The notes beneath the pieces are model-generated. The model saw nothing but the letters and a program-made list of their open reading frames with translations, ran no database searches and was not told the origin of the DNA. Source: an uncultured Carboxylicivirga sp. (lineage in GTDB: Bacteria; Bacteroidota; Bacteroidia; Bacteroidales; Marinilabiliaceae). Taken from it: 64,000 bases of DNA. A program made the translations under genes and the position numbers. Of this stretch, positions 8,138-19,500 are shown piece after piece. Position 1 is the first letter of the stretch, and each line of letters starts with the position of its first letter. Location of the stretch: the NCBI GenBank assembly GCA_947491945.1, contig CANLLN010000001.1:248001-312000 (forward strand), read 5' to 3'.

Positions 8138-11100
8138 ATGCTAGTATCATACCGTATTAAGATAATTCTTACCATTCTCATCATCAATTTTACCTGCAAA
8201 GCCATTGCAGACAATACATTAAAATTTGAACATATCGATCTGCCACCAGGTATAATGAATGCAAAGGTTCATTGTATCTTGGAAGATAATAATGGAATGA
8301 TTTGGTTCGGGACTTCAAGTGGTTTAATCTGTTATGATGGTTATGATATAAAAGCTATTGAAAATGTAAATAGTGCAGGTGTAAGAGAAGGATTTGGGTT
8401 TGTAAGTGCTTTGCTTGAAGATGCAGATAATCAAATTTGGGTGGGTACGAATAATGGTGTATTTGTTTATGATAAAAGTAGACAGCTAACAAAACGGATC
8501 AATGACCGCTATTTGGGTGATAGAATTTGTAGGGCATTATACCTTACTTCTGATGAAGAAGTTGTGATTGGAACTGAGGAAGGTATGTTTATATATGATC
8601 AGAAACTGAATATGCTTGAGCGTTACATCCATCAAACAGGTTTAAACAAAGGTCTTAGTCACAATGTTGTTAGATGTTTTTATGAAGATCAGGATAAGCG
8701 ATTGTGGATTGGAACATATAATAAATTGAATCTATTAGATAGGAAGAGAAAAGAGTTTACTCAATATCGGCTTCAAACATCAGATTCAATTAATCATCGA
8801 AATAACTTAATTCTAAGTATTCAACCATATACAATTCACTCAGATAGTATCTTGGCCGTAGGTACAGAAACGGGCTTGTGTTTATTTGATAGATTTGAAA
8901 ATAATTTTGTTCAATTTGTTCATAACGATGATGGAAACTCCATTAGTAATAGTGTTGTGAAAACCATTTGTTTACAAGACTCAAACCTGTGGTTAGGAAC
9001 AGATTTAGGTTTGAATCTTCTAACATCTGACAACAACTTCGAAAACTATTATCATGATTATAAGAATACCTTTTCTCCATCTAGCAATGTAATTAACCAA
9101 ATCTATCTGGATAAACTTAATAACCTTTGGTTGGCCACTGATAAAGGCATTGACAAGGTATACATGAATAAACAACAAATCTTACGAAATAAGGTATATC
9201 CAAATGCAGAATCCCTTCAGGGAGAGTTTAAAGTTAATAAAATCAGTAAACAAAGAAATGGAGAAATCTGGATTGCAACAGATGAAGGTTTGATTCACTA
9301 TAGCAAGGACTTGCAAAAGTATAAACGTTACTTACCCCCAACAATACTTCACAATAAGGTTAACGATGTATTTTGTGATGAAAATGATAAAGTTTGGATT
9401 GCTACTGCTGGTGGCCTGAACACATTTAATAGTATGAGTGGGAAGTTTGATACCTATGTAGCGAAAGAATCAGGTAACAGGAATCTGGAAACAAATTATA
9501 TAAATTGCATTGATAAGGATTCTGAGGGAACGCTTTGGTTAGCAACATTCAACAAGGGTATTTATAAAGTAATTCAAAAGGATAACAATAAGCTTGAATT
9601 TATAAATTACAGACACCAACCAGACAATGAAAATTCATTGATATCCAACAAGGTATATGATATTGATATTGATCAGTATGGTGATGTATGGGCAGCAACA
9701 AACAAAGGAGTTAACAGGTTGGATATGGTTACGGGTACCATCGAACGCTTTGAAAACGATTCAGTTATTAGAGAACCTCAATTTGTATCGCATTTTTTTG
9801 TTGATGAAAATGGAATTAGATGGATAGCAACTAATAAAGGTCTTTTTTATTATGAGGCAAAAAAAGAGCATTTCAGAATAATGAAGCAGATACCAAATAG
9901 CATTAGTAGTGTCGCTGTTTCTGATTCAATCGTTTATTTTGTTGCTCGAAATAGTTTTCATTCGTTTGACTTAAAAACTCAAAAATTAAACTGTTTTCCA
10001 AATGTAATACTAGGATTAACTTCATTAACAAATATAACTTTGCTGGAAGATGATTTAATGGTGCTTAGTGGAAATAAAGGTTTTGTTTCTTTAAATGCAA
10101 ATACTCTAAATATTGATAGAAATATTCCCAAAGTACATTGGACATCCTTTTCAATACATAATGATGAAATAAAACCATATTTATTAAAGAATGAGAGAAA
10201 GATCATTGAAAAGCACATTGATGAAACCGAGTATATAGAACTTGATTACAGTGAGAACACATTTTCAATAGGATTCTCTTCTTTTCAATACAGTTTTAAA
10301 GATGCTTGTAATTATCAATATATGCTTGAAGGGTTTGATAATGAGTGGAAAACCACCAAATCAAACATTAACTATGTGTCGTACACCCAGGTGAGGCCTG
10401 GTAAGTATAAGCTAAAAGTTAAAGCTTCGAACAAATATGGGGTGTATGGGGGTGAAGCAAGGATAATGACCATAAAAATTAATCCACCATTTTATTTTTC
10501 AACATGGGCCATTTTATTGTATATAGCTCTAATTGTGCTTTTATTTGTCATATCCCGTCGCATGTTGATTGCAAGAGAAAAACACCTAAGCGATATACGC
10601 TTTCAAACTCTTCAACGACAAAAAAGTGAAGAACTGATTGAAATTAAAACACGTTTCTTTACCAATATTTCTCATGAGCTTAAAACCCCATTAACACTAA
10701 TAAGTAGTCCTGTTGATGAACTCTTATCAAAAGACCTTGATACATCAGTAAAGAAATCTCTAATTCTAGTCCAGAGGAATACAGATAAGTTAAAAAAACT
10801 TGTCAATCAAATTCTTGATATACGTAAAATTGAGACTGGAGGCGAGATTCTTAACCTTCAGGAATATGATATAATTAGGTTTATCAATAAAATCATTTCT
10901 CAGTTCAAAAGTGAAGCTGAACGTCGCGATATGCTTTTGCAATACGATTCTCCGGAAGTGTCGCTTATGATGAATTTTGATATGGAGAAGACGGAAAAAA
11001 TAATGGTGAATTTATTGTCTAATGCGTTTAAGTTCACTCCCGATGGAGGTGCCATTAAAATTAAAGTTGAAGATGGTCGATTAACTTCGAAGAAAAAAAA

Positions 11101-12187
11101 TGAGATTCTAATCTCAGTCATTGATAATGGTGATGGAATAATTCAAGAGGAACAGGCAAATATTTTTAACCGTTTCCATACTTTAGGCTCAAATAATTAT
11201 AGCAGCCAGCAAGGCACAGGAATTGGCTTATCAATGGTTAAAGATTATCTAACTCTGCAAGGGGGTAAAATTACATTGGAAAGTGAGCCTGGTAAAGGGA
11301 GTTGTTTTACATTTTCATTACCCTTTAATAATGAGAGTTCTGTTAAGACCATGAATAGTGATAAGGTGTATTCGAATGCTTATGAAGAAAAAGAAGCAGA
11401 ATCCATTGTAGAACAGCAACATGATACTGACGAAAATAGTAAAGCCTTAAAAGTGTTGGTGGTTGAAGATGATATTGACTTGCGTGAATTTCTTGTAAGC
11501 GGTCTCCAGGATAATTATGAAGTAACGGTTGCTGAGAATGGCCAGGATGGATTTAATAATGCTATTAAAACAAGTCCTGATATTATTATATCTGACTGGA
11601 TGATGCCACTCATGAATGGAATCGAGCTATGTCATAAGATTAAGGGTGATCTTAGAACCTGTCATATTCCATTTATTCTCCTAACCGCAAAAGGAGGTAT
11701 TGAAAGTCAGATTGAGGGAATTGAAATTGGTTCAGACGATTATATACAGAAGCCATTTAACATGGCATATTTGCTTGTGAGGATACAGAATCTGATTGAG
11801 CAACGAAAACGACTTAAGTCAGTTTATGCCCAGCAGCTTCAACTGGAGCCCTCTAAAATTACTGTGACCTCATTAGATGAAAAGTTTCTGAGCGAACTGA
11901 AGAAGCATATGGAACAAGAAATTGATAATCCTGAGTTAAACGTTACGTTGCTGGCTGAAAAAATGGCACTTAATAGCACAAATCTCTATCGAAAAGTAAA
12001 AGCATTAACAGGACAGTCAGCTACAGAGTTTATTAGAACTTTTCGTTTGAAAAGAGCAGCTCAACTACTAAAAGAGGAAGGTTTAAATGTAACCGATGTG
12101 ATGCACATGGTAGGTTTTAATCACCGGTCATACTTTACCAGAAGTTTTAAGGCCTTGTATGGTGTTTCTCCAAAGGAATACAAATAA
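8138..12187 (+). CDS. Hybrid two-component system regulator (HTCS) of the PUL
   Basis: This 1349-residue fusion joins a periplasmic sensor to a cytoplasmic regulator in one chain. Order: signal peptide (1-24); two beta-propellers of Reg_prop repeats such as DNNGMIWFGTSSGL (about 40-680); a Y_Y_Y domain (about 715-785); a membrane helix (about 790-810); a HisKA domain with H846 in FFTNISHELKTP; a kinase ATPase (NLLSNAFKFTP, DNGDGI, GTGIGLSM); a receiver with D1153 in DIIISDWMMP; and a C-terminal AraC-type HTH ending GFNHRSYFTRSFKALYG. Family members bind an oligosaccharide in the periplasm and activate the adjacent PUL. Repeats near 16292-16345 are the likely target. All catalytic residues are present. 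Confidence 0.96.
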   Translation: MLVSYRIKIILTILIINFTCKAIADNTLKFEHIDLPPGIMNAKVHCILEDNNGMIWFGTSSGLICYDGYDIKAIENVNSAGVREGFGFVSALLEDADNQIWVGTNNGVFVYDKSRQLTKRINDRYLGDRICRALYLTSDEEVVIGTEEGMFIYDQKLNMLERYIHQTGLNKGLSHNVVRCFYEDQDKRLWIGTYNKLNLLDRKRKEFTQYRLQTSDSINHRNNLILSIQPYTIHSDSILAVGTETGLCLFDRFENNFVQFVHNDDGNSISNSVVKTICLQDSNLWLGTDLGLNLLTSDNNFENYYHDYKNTFSPSSNVINQIYLDKLNNLWLATDKGIDKVYMNKQQILRNKVYPNAESLQGEFKVNKISKQRNGEIWIATDEGLIHYSKDLQKYKRYLPPTILHNKVNDVFCDENDKVWIATAGGLNTFNSMSGKFDTYVAKESGNRNLETNYINCIDKDSEGTLWLATFNKGIYKVIQKDNNKLEFINYRHQPDNENSLISNKVYDIDIDQYGDVWAATNKGVNRLDMVTGTIERFENDSVIREPQFVSHFFVDENGIRWIATNKGLFYYEAKKEHFRIMKQIPNSISSVAVSDSIVYFVARNSFHSFDLKTQKLNCFPNVILGLTSLTNITLLEDDLMVLSGNKGFVSLNANTLNIDRNIPKVHWTSFSIHNDEIKPYLLKNERKIIEKHIDETEYIELDYSENTFSIGFSSFQYSFKDACNYQYMLEGFDNEWKTTKSNINYVSYTQVRPGKYKLKVKASNKYGVYGGEARIMTIKINPPFYFSTWAILLYIALIVLLFVISRRMLIAREKHLSDIRFQTLQRQKSEELIEIKTRFFTNISHELKTPLTLISSPVDELLSKDLDTSVKKSLILVQRNTDKLKKLVNQILDIRKIETGGEILNLQEYDIIRFINKIISQFKSEAERRDMLLQYDSPEVSLMMNFDMEKTEKIMVNLLSNAFKFTPDGGAIKIKVEDGRLTSKKKNEILISVIDNGDGIIQEEQANIFNRFHTLGSNNYSSQQGTGIGLSMVKDYLTLQGGKITLESEPGKGSCFTFSLPFNNESSVKTMNSDKVYSNAYEEKEAESIVEQQHDTDENSKALKVLVVEDDIDLREFLVSGLQDNYEVTVAENGQDGFNNAIKTSPDIIISDWMMPLMNGIELCHKIKGDLRTCHIPFILLTAKGGIESQIEGIEIGSDDYIQKPFNMAYLLVRIQNLIEQRKRLKSVYAQQLQLEPSKITVTSLDEKFLSELKKHMEQEIDNPELNVTLLAEKMALNSTNLYRKVKALTGQSATEFIRTFRLKRAAQLLKEEGLNVTDVMHMVGFNHRSYFTRSFKALYGVSPKEYK

Positions 12188-12212
12188 AAACTCCCGACAT
12201 TTCTATCGGGAG
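12186..12212 (-). terminator. Intrinsic terminator of the T9SS-type hydrolase gene
   Basis: CTCCCGA (12191-12197) pairs with TCGGGAG (12206-12212). On the minus strand the stem is followed by TTTTTATTTG, a standard U-tract. It lies in the short convergent gap after the HTCS gene; the plus strand has no T-run after the stem. Confidence 0.75.
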
Positions 12213-12238
12213 TCAATGAATGTGTAAAGAAAATCAAT

Positions 12239-14734
12239 CTAATCAATCTTTAGTTTGGCATGAAAATTTTGATTTCTGCTATCAATGAGTTTTACTATGT
12301 AAATGCCTGCTGGAACTTGGCTAATATCAATTTAGGCTGGACTATCCGTAACAGAAAATACTTTGCTTAATAGTAGTCTTCCTGAAATATCATAAAGCGT
12401 AATTTGGACATTTTCGGCCATGTAAGAGCAATTTATGTTTAAATGACTTGTTGCAGGATTTGGCCATATTTTTACCTTATTGTCATTCAGATTAACTTCC
12501 TCAACTGGTGTTGCACTTTTTAAGCTTAAATCTTCGATTATTTGCAAATCATCTAAATAAGCACCTCCTTGTGAGTTTTGTGGTCGCCAAAAAAAGAGTT
12601 TAGTTTGTTCTGCTCCAGCTTCACTTCTGAAATCAAGTGTGTATGAAGTATAGTTGGTAGCATCAATATTGATAGTGGAATAATTGTTTCCATCCGGTTT
12701 TTGGATGCCAAAGGTAACAGGTACCGTTGGGTCATCAACTTTAGCTTGAAATGTTACTTCGTACGAGGTTTCTGGCATTATCGATATCCATTGATAAGCG
12801 GATGAATTACCATCTAATTTCAAACTTTTTAATCCTTCCGCAACTTCGGTATTTTCTTCTACAACAGTTTGCCAGGTATTCCAGGCATGTAATCCTTTTT
12901 CGAATGACGGATTAAGGATGTATGCTGTTTCTTTTAAGACAACTTCATCCAATAATGCAGAACCGGTTCCTCCCGGTGGTCGCCAAAAATATATTTTAAC
13001 TGAATCAGTATTAGCACCAGTTGTAAACATCAGTTGGTGCAAAGTAAAAGAAGTATCATCGATATCTATAAGGGTATGGTCTGTTACGCCTAATTGTACC
13101 TTAACAGTTGGGTCATCAACTTTGGCAAATGCTGACAATGTATAAGTAGTCGAAGGCTGTACCTGTGCCCATTGATAGGTGGAAGCATTACCGTTCAGTT
13201 GCAAGGAACCACTACCATAAATAGTTTCATAACCAGCCGTTACGCTATTCCATGTATTCCATTTATCTATACCATTTTCGAAACTACCGTTATCAATTAG
13301 ATTCAATTGCTCTACTTCAAACTCTATCATAGTTAAAGTATTTGCTTTAATGGTAGCCAGATAGTTACTGCTGTTTTGCCATAAAGTTATATTCTGTAGT
13401 ATTCCAGGGTCTTTGAATCTTACGGCTTGTTTGACAGATAGGATGTCGTAACCATCAATATTAAACTCAATATTGCTGTCATTATCTTTTTTGCTTAACA
13501 AGAATATGAATGCGCTTTTGTTATTTTGAATAACGCTTGTCAGCATTATGTTGTTATCAACACTAGTGCTCTCAACTAATTCTCCATTCAATGCATTTTT
13601 ATACAGTTCAAACACTGTTGTTGTGGGATTAGCCGCATAACCATCATCCGGGTCTACTAAAAAACGATCATCCGCATCAACAGTTCCTGGCCATTGAGTT
13701 GACCATAACGCTGCTAGCTCCAAACCTCCTTGCATCATCTGCATTTGCATTTCAGATTGCATTAAGGCTGTTTTAAACTTACTATGATTGGTATCTGTTT
13801 GCCAGGGGCCGGGTCCAAGGTTCCATTCTAAAGCGGCCATCTTAATATGCGGTTTATTAAGTTGAGCTGTTAGGTTATTAAAGTATTCAATCTCTTCTAT
13901 ATAGGTGCCTCCATTGTACCATTGGTTTTCAAATTGAATGGGTGTTTGAGATTTCCATAAATCCCAGCTGGCTTCATCCCACCGCCAGTACCAGTGAATG
14001 TCAATAAAGTCTATGTTATCTCCCGCAGTATTGATTATAGTTGTGAAACCATTATCTGTCCTGACTTTATTCGACCAGTTAGCAATGAGTTTGGCATCAG
14101 GTACGTATTTCCTGATGGAATCTGCATAGATGTTTAACTGAGCAGCATAATTGGATGCTGTCCACGACTCTCCATCATTGTCAGGGTCCTTGTTGTAAAG
14201 GTTGCCAGAATGGTAGGTCTCATTATCTAAATAAAAATAGCGAACATCAAATTGTTTACCTTGGCAATATTTAATGAGAGAAACAGCTTCATTTAATCCA
14301 TCACTCTGCCTGTTCCATTCTATCCCGGAACTCATATTAATGCCTAACATAGGTTCTACTCCTGATGCGGCACATAAAGTCATGTATTCATCCAGATCCA
14401 TATAATGGGCAGGATCGGCATCGTTAGCTGTGTTGTAGTTGGGATCCCAATTATCAGACCAGCCATTACCGTTCAGGTCGTTCCAATGATAATGGGTAAC
14501 TACTGTCCCCCCTGGCCAACGCAAAAAGCCGGCTCCTACATCTTTGAAGAGTTGTGCCATTTGACCATCTGTGTAGATGCTATCGGCTTCATGTGAATAA
14601 ACGAGTCCGTGCCCTTGAATCATTGGGCTGATAGTGTGCTTTTTTTGAGTGCCGTCAATGTTGATTTGAATCTGTGCCTGGATAAATATTGACAGAAATA
14701 TTAAGCAAATAGAAATGAGTATAATCTTTTTCAT
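12239..14734 (-). pseudogene. Clan GH-A glycoside hydrolase with two binding modules and T9SS domain cut by in-frame TAA
   Basis: The uninterrupted frame is 12332-14734, 800 residues. It has a signal peptide (MKKIILISICLIFLS, 1-20), a TIM-barrel hydrolase with likely acid/base E172 in YLDNETYHSG and nucleophile E303 in ALEWNLGPG, two homologous jelly-roll modules (about 480-600 and 605-725, each with NTW, YQW and FFWRP or YFWRP), and the start of a T9SS sorting domain. A TAA at 12334-12332 interrupts that domain; the next 30 codons in the same frame complete a normal one (IDISQVPAGIYIVKLI...) and end at TAG, 12241-12239. The upstream ATG at 14785 lies inside a terminator, so 14734 is preferred. 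The barrel is closest to 22253-23725 and recalls GH51/GH39; exact family unknown. The enzyme may be active but lose T9SS sorting. Confidence 0.8.
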
Positions 14735-14754
14735 ATTCTTATGATTTAGGTGAT

Positions 14755-14795
14755 AAAAAAAGGTCCATGCAGCTTTATACTGCATGGACCTTTTT
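14755..14795 (-). terminator. Strong intrinsic terminator between beta-helix and hydrolase genes
   Basis: AGGTCCATGCAG (14761-14772) pairs perfectly over 12 bp with CTGCATGGACCT (14780-14791). On the minus strand the stem is followed by TTTTTTT, ending the beta-helix transcript; a T-run on the other side makes it potentially bidirectional. It separates this transcript from the hydrolase gene starting at 14734. Confidence 0.85.
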
Positions 14796-14807
14796 ATAAA
14801 TACTTAT

Positions 14808-16184
14808 TTACTTGCGCACAATATGTTTGAATACTTCTGAATAACCTTCACCACTTACTTTTATAAATACCAGTCCGTTAATGTTCGCTGGTAATGTGAT
14901 AGAAGTACGTCCTGATGTGATTGATTCTGAATGAACAAGCTTGCCATTTAAAGTATAAATATCAACGTTTCCATTTGAAAGTTCATTCACTTCGATATTA
15001 AATGTTCCACTGCTAGGATTTGGTACCACACTTGTTTTAACACTCACCTGTTCAATGTTGGTCGCTGGGGTGTATTCATATGACCCTATATCAGGAGTGC
15101 CTGTTCTGCTACTACCATGAATATCTGTAGATGTGGCTGTTGTGGCATCTCCTGCATCTATGGCGATGCTGCCAACTTGTAGAGCCAAAGTTTGTAGTCC
15201 ACTTCCATTATCTTGCAAGCTTCCTAGTTTGAGGTTTGACTCAGTTACTGCTGTTGCAGTTTCCCATGTGATGCTATTTGCTTCGTTCCTGATTTCAGCT
15301 AACCAGCATTTTGAAACAATATTGTTCTTAACAGTAGCTGCTGCCACTGGATTTACACTACCGTCATAACCGAAATCTGTACCAGCAGAAGAAGCATTAA
15401 ACAAGATATTATTCGTTAATGCAGAACAGGTTGAATTCTCAGTAAAAATACCTTTGCGACCATCAGAATTTGTAGTATTGCTAACTATAGTATTATTCTT
15501 TAAAGAAAGAACCCCTCCTGTATTAGTGATAGAAATGGCACCACCCTTTAAGTTAGAGTGGTTTCGGTATACAACACAGTTTTCCATAGAAAGTGATACG
15601 CCAAAGAATGCCAGACCTCCGCCATTTCCTTCAGCTGTATTGTCAAAAACTGATGAGTTTTTGATAGTTGTATTTCCATACCCGCCAATACCACCAGCAG
15701 CGCGATCAGTAAAGTTATCATAGATATTACAATTCTCAATTGATAAAACGGCATTACCTTGTGTGTTTATGCCACCACCAACACCACCGCTTAGGTTTCC
15801 ATAGCGAATGCTCATGTCTTTAAGAGTTGCACTTACTGAACCACTAATCATAAATACACGTTGATTAGGTGCTTTCCCTGTACCAGCACCGTCTGGCTTG
15901 CTTCCTGTTGCCTGTACAATGGTTGTAGCTGGTGATTCTCCCATAATTGTCAGGTTTTTGCTAACAGTAATATTGACTTCTGTATAGGTTCCTGCTTTTA
16001 CTTGTATAATATCATCAGCTTGTGCAGTGTTAATGGCTTTTTTTATACTAGCCCATGGAGATGATTCACTACCAGTATTATTTTCGTCATCACCATTTGT
16101 ACTAACATACCATGTGGTTTGAGCGAAAGATAATGAACAAAACATTGCCATAATGGCCATAATAAGGAGTCTAGATTTTTTCAT
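14808..16184 (-). CDS. Secreted right-handed beta-helix protein with T9SS sorting domain
   Basis: This 458-residue protein has a signal peptide (MKKSRLLIMAIMAMFCSLSFA), an opening TWYVSTNGDD typical of DUF1565-type parallel beta-helix proteins, and helix repeats of the kind SIENCNIYDN, TIKNSSVFDN and SMENCVVYRN (about 90-290). A choice-of-anchor Q-like segment follows (LQDNGSGLQTLAL...GSIAIDAGD, about 325-345) and then a T9SS type A domain from about 385 to the end (VVPNPSSGTFNIEV). It is probably secreted or surface-attached and may bind or cleave polysaccharide; no lyase catalytic set is obvious. It is divergent from susC and shares its intergenic region, so it may be co-regulated with the PUL. 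Confidence 0.88.
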   Translation of the reverse strand: MKKSRLLIMAIMAMFCSLSFAQTTWYVSTNGDDENNTGSESSPWASIKKAINTAQADDIIQVKAGTYTEVNITVSKNLTIMGESPATTIVQATGSKPDGAGTGKAPNQRVFMISGSVSATLKDMSIRYGNLSGGVGGGINTQGNAVLSIENCNIYDNFTDRAAGGIGGYGNTTIKNSSVFDNTAEGNGGGLAFFGVSLSMENCVVYRNHSNLKGGAISITNTGGVLSLKNNTIVSNTTNSDGRKGIFTENSTCSALTNNILFNASSAGTDFGYDGSVNPVAAATVKNNIVSKCWLAEIRNEANSITWETATAVTESNLKLGSLQDNGSGLQTLALQVGSIAIDAGDATTATSTDIHGSSRTGTPDIGSYEYTPATNIEQVSVKTSVVPNPSSGTFNIEVNELSNGNVDIYTLNGKLVHSESITSGRTSITLPANINGLVFIKVSGEGYSEVFKHIVRK

Positions 16185-16291
16185 AATTATTGCTTTAAAA
16201 TGATTGATTTAATGTGGCTTTTTGTTATTGCCTGTCTAATGGTTAAAGTATGACGAAACGATCGAAGACGATAAACCATAAACAACTAAAG

Positions 16292-16369
16292 AATAGTACG
16301 GAATGAGCGATAATAGCACAGAATAGATAAAATATAGCACAAATCAGATTTGTGTTCTGTGTGCTATTA
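16292..16369 (+). promoter_or_regulatory. Three direct repeats plus inverted copy: candidate HTCS operator
   Basis: Copies of an ATAGYAC-type motif occur as AATAGTACGGAAT (16292), AATAGCACAGAAT (16312) and ATATAGCACAAAT (16332), with cores spaced 20 and 21 bp, two helical turns. The third runs into a perfect palindrome CACAAATC-A-GATTTGTG (16338-16354), and an inverted copy TGTGCTATTA is at 16360-16369. AraC-type output domains commonly bind such direct repeats, and this is the only such cluster I found in the PUL. Confidence 0.6.
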
Positions 16370-16409
16370 TATTGTAGTTTCTGTCAATGTTTATGAGCTG
16401 TCTAATAGC

Positions 16410-16417
16410 TAGGTTTG
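16410..16417 (+). promoter_or_regulatory. Candidate -7 element for susC (TAGGTTTG)
   Basis: TAGGTTTG matches the Bacteroidota -7 consensus TAnnTTTG. A TTTA at 16390 is a weak -33 candidate at slightly short spacing. The repeat cluster lies 40-120 bp upstream, where an activator would bind. A start near 16424 would give a leader of about 144 nt. Confidence 0.45.
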
Positions 16418-16567
16418 TCACAGAATCAAATGTTTGAATAAATGAAAAAAATAACCAAAAATCATTTCCGGTTAGAAAAAATCATCTCATTAATAATTAT
16501 TAGTGGCTTGATTTATTTAACCCTGATGACAATAAAAATTTATCTTTAAATAATTAAATCCAAGTTT

Positions 16568-19500
16568 ATGAAATTAACAAAAAAAACTCTGCTATTACTG
16601 TATATAGCACTTGTGTCATTTGTTGATATTGGTGCTCAATATAAAGTGGATGGCACAGTAACAGATGATAAAGGTATTCCTGTACCGGGTGTGTCTGTGA
16701 TTGAAACGGGAACTTCTAACGGGACGATAACCGACATTGACGGTCGTTATTACTTAGAAGTTAGTGAGGGTGCTGAAATAACTTATTCTTTTATAGGTTT
16801 TAAAAAGGAAGAAAGAAAAGTTGACAGAGACGGAACGATAGACATTCAGTTAGTTCAAGACATGATTGGGCTGGAAGAAGTCGTTGCCATTGGATATGGT
16901 ACTGTTAAGAAAAGTGATTTGACGGGTTCTGTAACATCCGTAAAAGCCGAAGAAATTACTAAGATGCCAGTACAATCTTTCGATAGAGCTCTACAAGGCC
17001 GGGCTGCAGGTGTACAGGTTAAAACATCATCAGCAGCACCAGGAGGAAGTGTAAGTGTTATCATCAGGGGTGGTAACTCTATTAATAGTTCCATACAGCC
17101 TCTCTATGTGGTAGATGGTATTCCTGTTGATGAGGGAACATTGAATTCTTTCAATCCGGAAGATATTGAATCGATGGAGATATTAAAGGATGCATCATCA
17201 ACGGCGATTTATGGTTCTAGAGGTGCAAACGGTGTTGTTCTTATTTCAACGAAACGAGGTAAAGAAGGAAAAGCACGAGTTGAATATTCCAATTATTTTA
17301 AATTCGAGCAAATACAAGAAGGTTTGGATTTGTTAAACGGTGAGGAATTTGCCTATAAATTTAACGAGTGGTTAGTAAATACAGGCAGTGATCCCATTTA
17401 TGTTGGAGACAATCGCTATTTTCCATCTCCGGAAACGATTGGAGAAGGTACTGACTGGATAGATCAAATTACTCAAACAGGTTTTGCACAGAATCATCAG
17501 GTAAGCATAACAGGAGGAACGAAAGATGTAAAATATGCGCTTTCGGGTAATTACCTTGATCACGAAGGAGTTATTTTGGGTGGTGATTTTAGCAGAGGGT
17601 CATTTAAAGTTAATACGGATGTAACAATTAATAAGTGGCTATCAGTTGGCAATAACTTAACCATTAGTAGGTACACAACCAATAGCTCTGGCGAAAATAC
17701 CAATATGGAGTCAGGTGGCGGAACAATTAATGCAGCCATTAAAATGTCTCCTGTTTTACCGGTTTACGATATTAATGGTAATTATACAGCCAATAACTTC
17801 CCGGGTGCACAAGGGATTGAAAATCCAGTTGCCAATGCAAAAGAAATAACCAATAAACGACTTACAGATAGAGCCATTGGTTCTCTGTTTGCAAATATCA
17901 CTCCCCTTAAAGGCTTAAATATCAAATTAAGCTATGGTGTTGATGTCAGACATGTAAAAAGATACAATTACACACCTACAACAACGATAAGCGGAGTCTT
18001 AGTAGGAGGTCGTGCCTCTCTGGACAATAATAAGATTGATCACTTTGTAAGTGATAATATTGCGAATTATAAAAAACAATGGGGCATTCATAAGCTGGAT
18101 GTAATGGCAGGTTATTCTCGTGAATGGGAAGAAGCTGAAGCTAGTGGGATGAATGGTACTGGTTTTCCTTCTGATGTGTTAATGTATAATAACATGGCTG
18201 CAGCCGAGGAACACGGTATCCCTACATCCTGGAAGACAGCCTGGCAATTGGAATCATTCTTTGGAAGGATTAACTATAATATGAATGAAAAGTACCTGGT
18301 AACCTTTACTGGACGTTATGATGGATCATCCAAGTTATCAAAAGATAACAGATGGGCGTTCTTCCCTTCAGGAGCCATTGCCTGGCGTTTGTCGGAAGAA
18401 AATTTCTTAAAGGAAAACATAGCAGCCATTTCAAATCTGAAGTTAAGAGCCAGTTACGGACTATCTGGTAACTCAAATATCGGCCTATACAAATCACAAG
18501 TGATACTAGGTATTGGAGGCTATCCTTTTAATGAAGCAGTTCAAACAGCTGTTTATCCTAGTACCCTAGGTAATCCTGATTTAGGATGGGAATATACGAC
18601 AACAACTAACTTCGGTTTTGATTTAGGTTTATTAAATAATCGCTTAAGCTTAACTTTAGATGTTTACAAACAAAGTACACAAGACTTACTTTGGAATAAA
18701 AAACTGGATCCAATGTCTGGTTATGGCTCATCCATGACAAATGCAGGTGAGTTGGAAAACAAAGGTTTGGAAATTTCTGTTTTTGGAGCAATCACGGAAG
18801 GAAGCTTCAAATGGAATGTGTCTGGTAATATATCATTCAACAGAAACAGAATAATTGCTCTGGATGATGAGGCAAATCAATGGAGAGTAGGATTACCAGT
18901 AGGTGTATTCCGCGGAAGACAGTTTGAAGGTATTTTTAGAGATTGGGATGAGGTATATGCCTATATGAATCCGGATGGTAGTTTGGTGATGCCTGCTGCT
19001 CAACCCGGAGATGTAAGATATGCTGATATTGGTGGTGCTTTTGATGAAAATGGAAATCGCATTCCTGATGGCAAGATTTCTGGAGAAGACTGGACAATAT
19101 TGGGTGATCCAAACCCGGATTTTATTTTTGGTATCACAAATGACTTCTCTTTTAAAGGATTTGACTTATCGGTTTTCATTACCGGTAGTCAGGGTAATGA
19201 TATTCTAAACAGAACGGGTAGTTACTTACAGCAGGTGAGTAATATGCGAAACAATCTTGATCGTGTAGTCTTGGATAGCTGGACACCACAAAATCCAGAT
19301 GCCTCATTTATGCGAATGGGCGGTGTTGGAAGCATGCCAAATATTGAAGACGGAAGCTATATCAAGCTTCAGAATGTGAATCTCTCTTATAATATACCTG
19401 TTAAGCGAATAAAGAATATTCAGGCAGCCAGAGTCTTTGTGTCAGGGCAAAATTTAATTACACTAACAGATTATTCTGGTTTTGATCCTGATGTAAATAC

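Larger units (their letters stand above)
16185..16567. other. Divergent control region between beta-helix gene and susC
   Basis: This 383-bp region carries the repeated candidate HTCS operator (16292-16369) and a candidate susC promoter element at 16410-16417. The rest, to the susC ATG, is AT-rich leader of about 140 nt. Confidence 0.65.
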
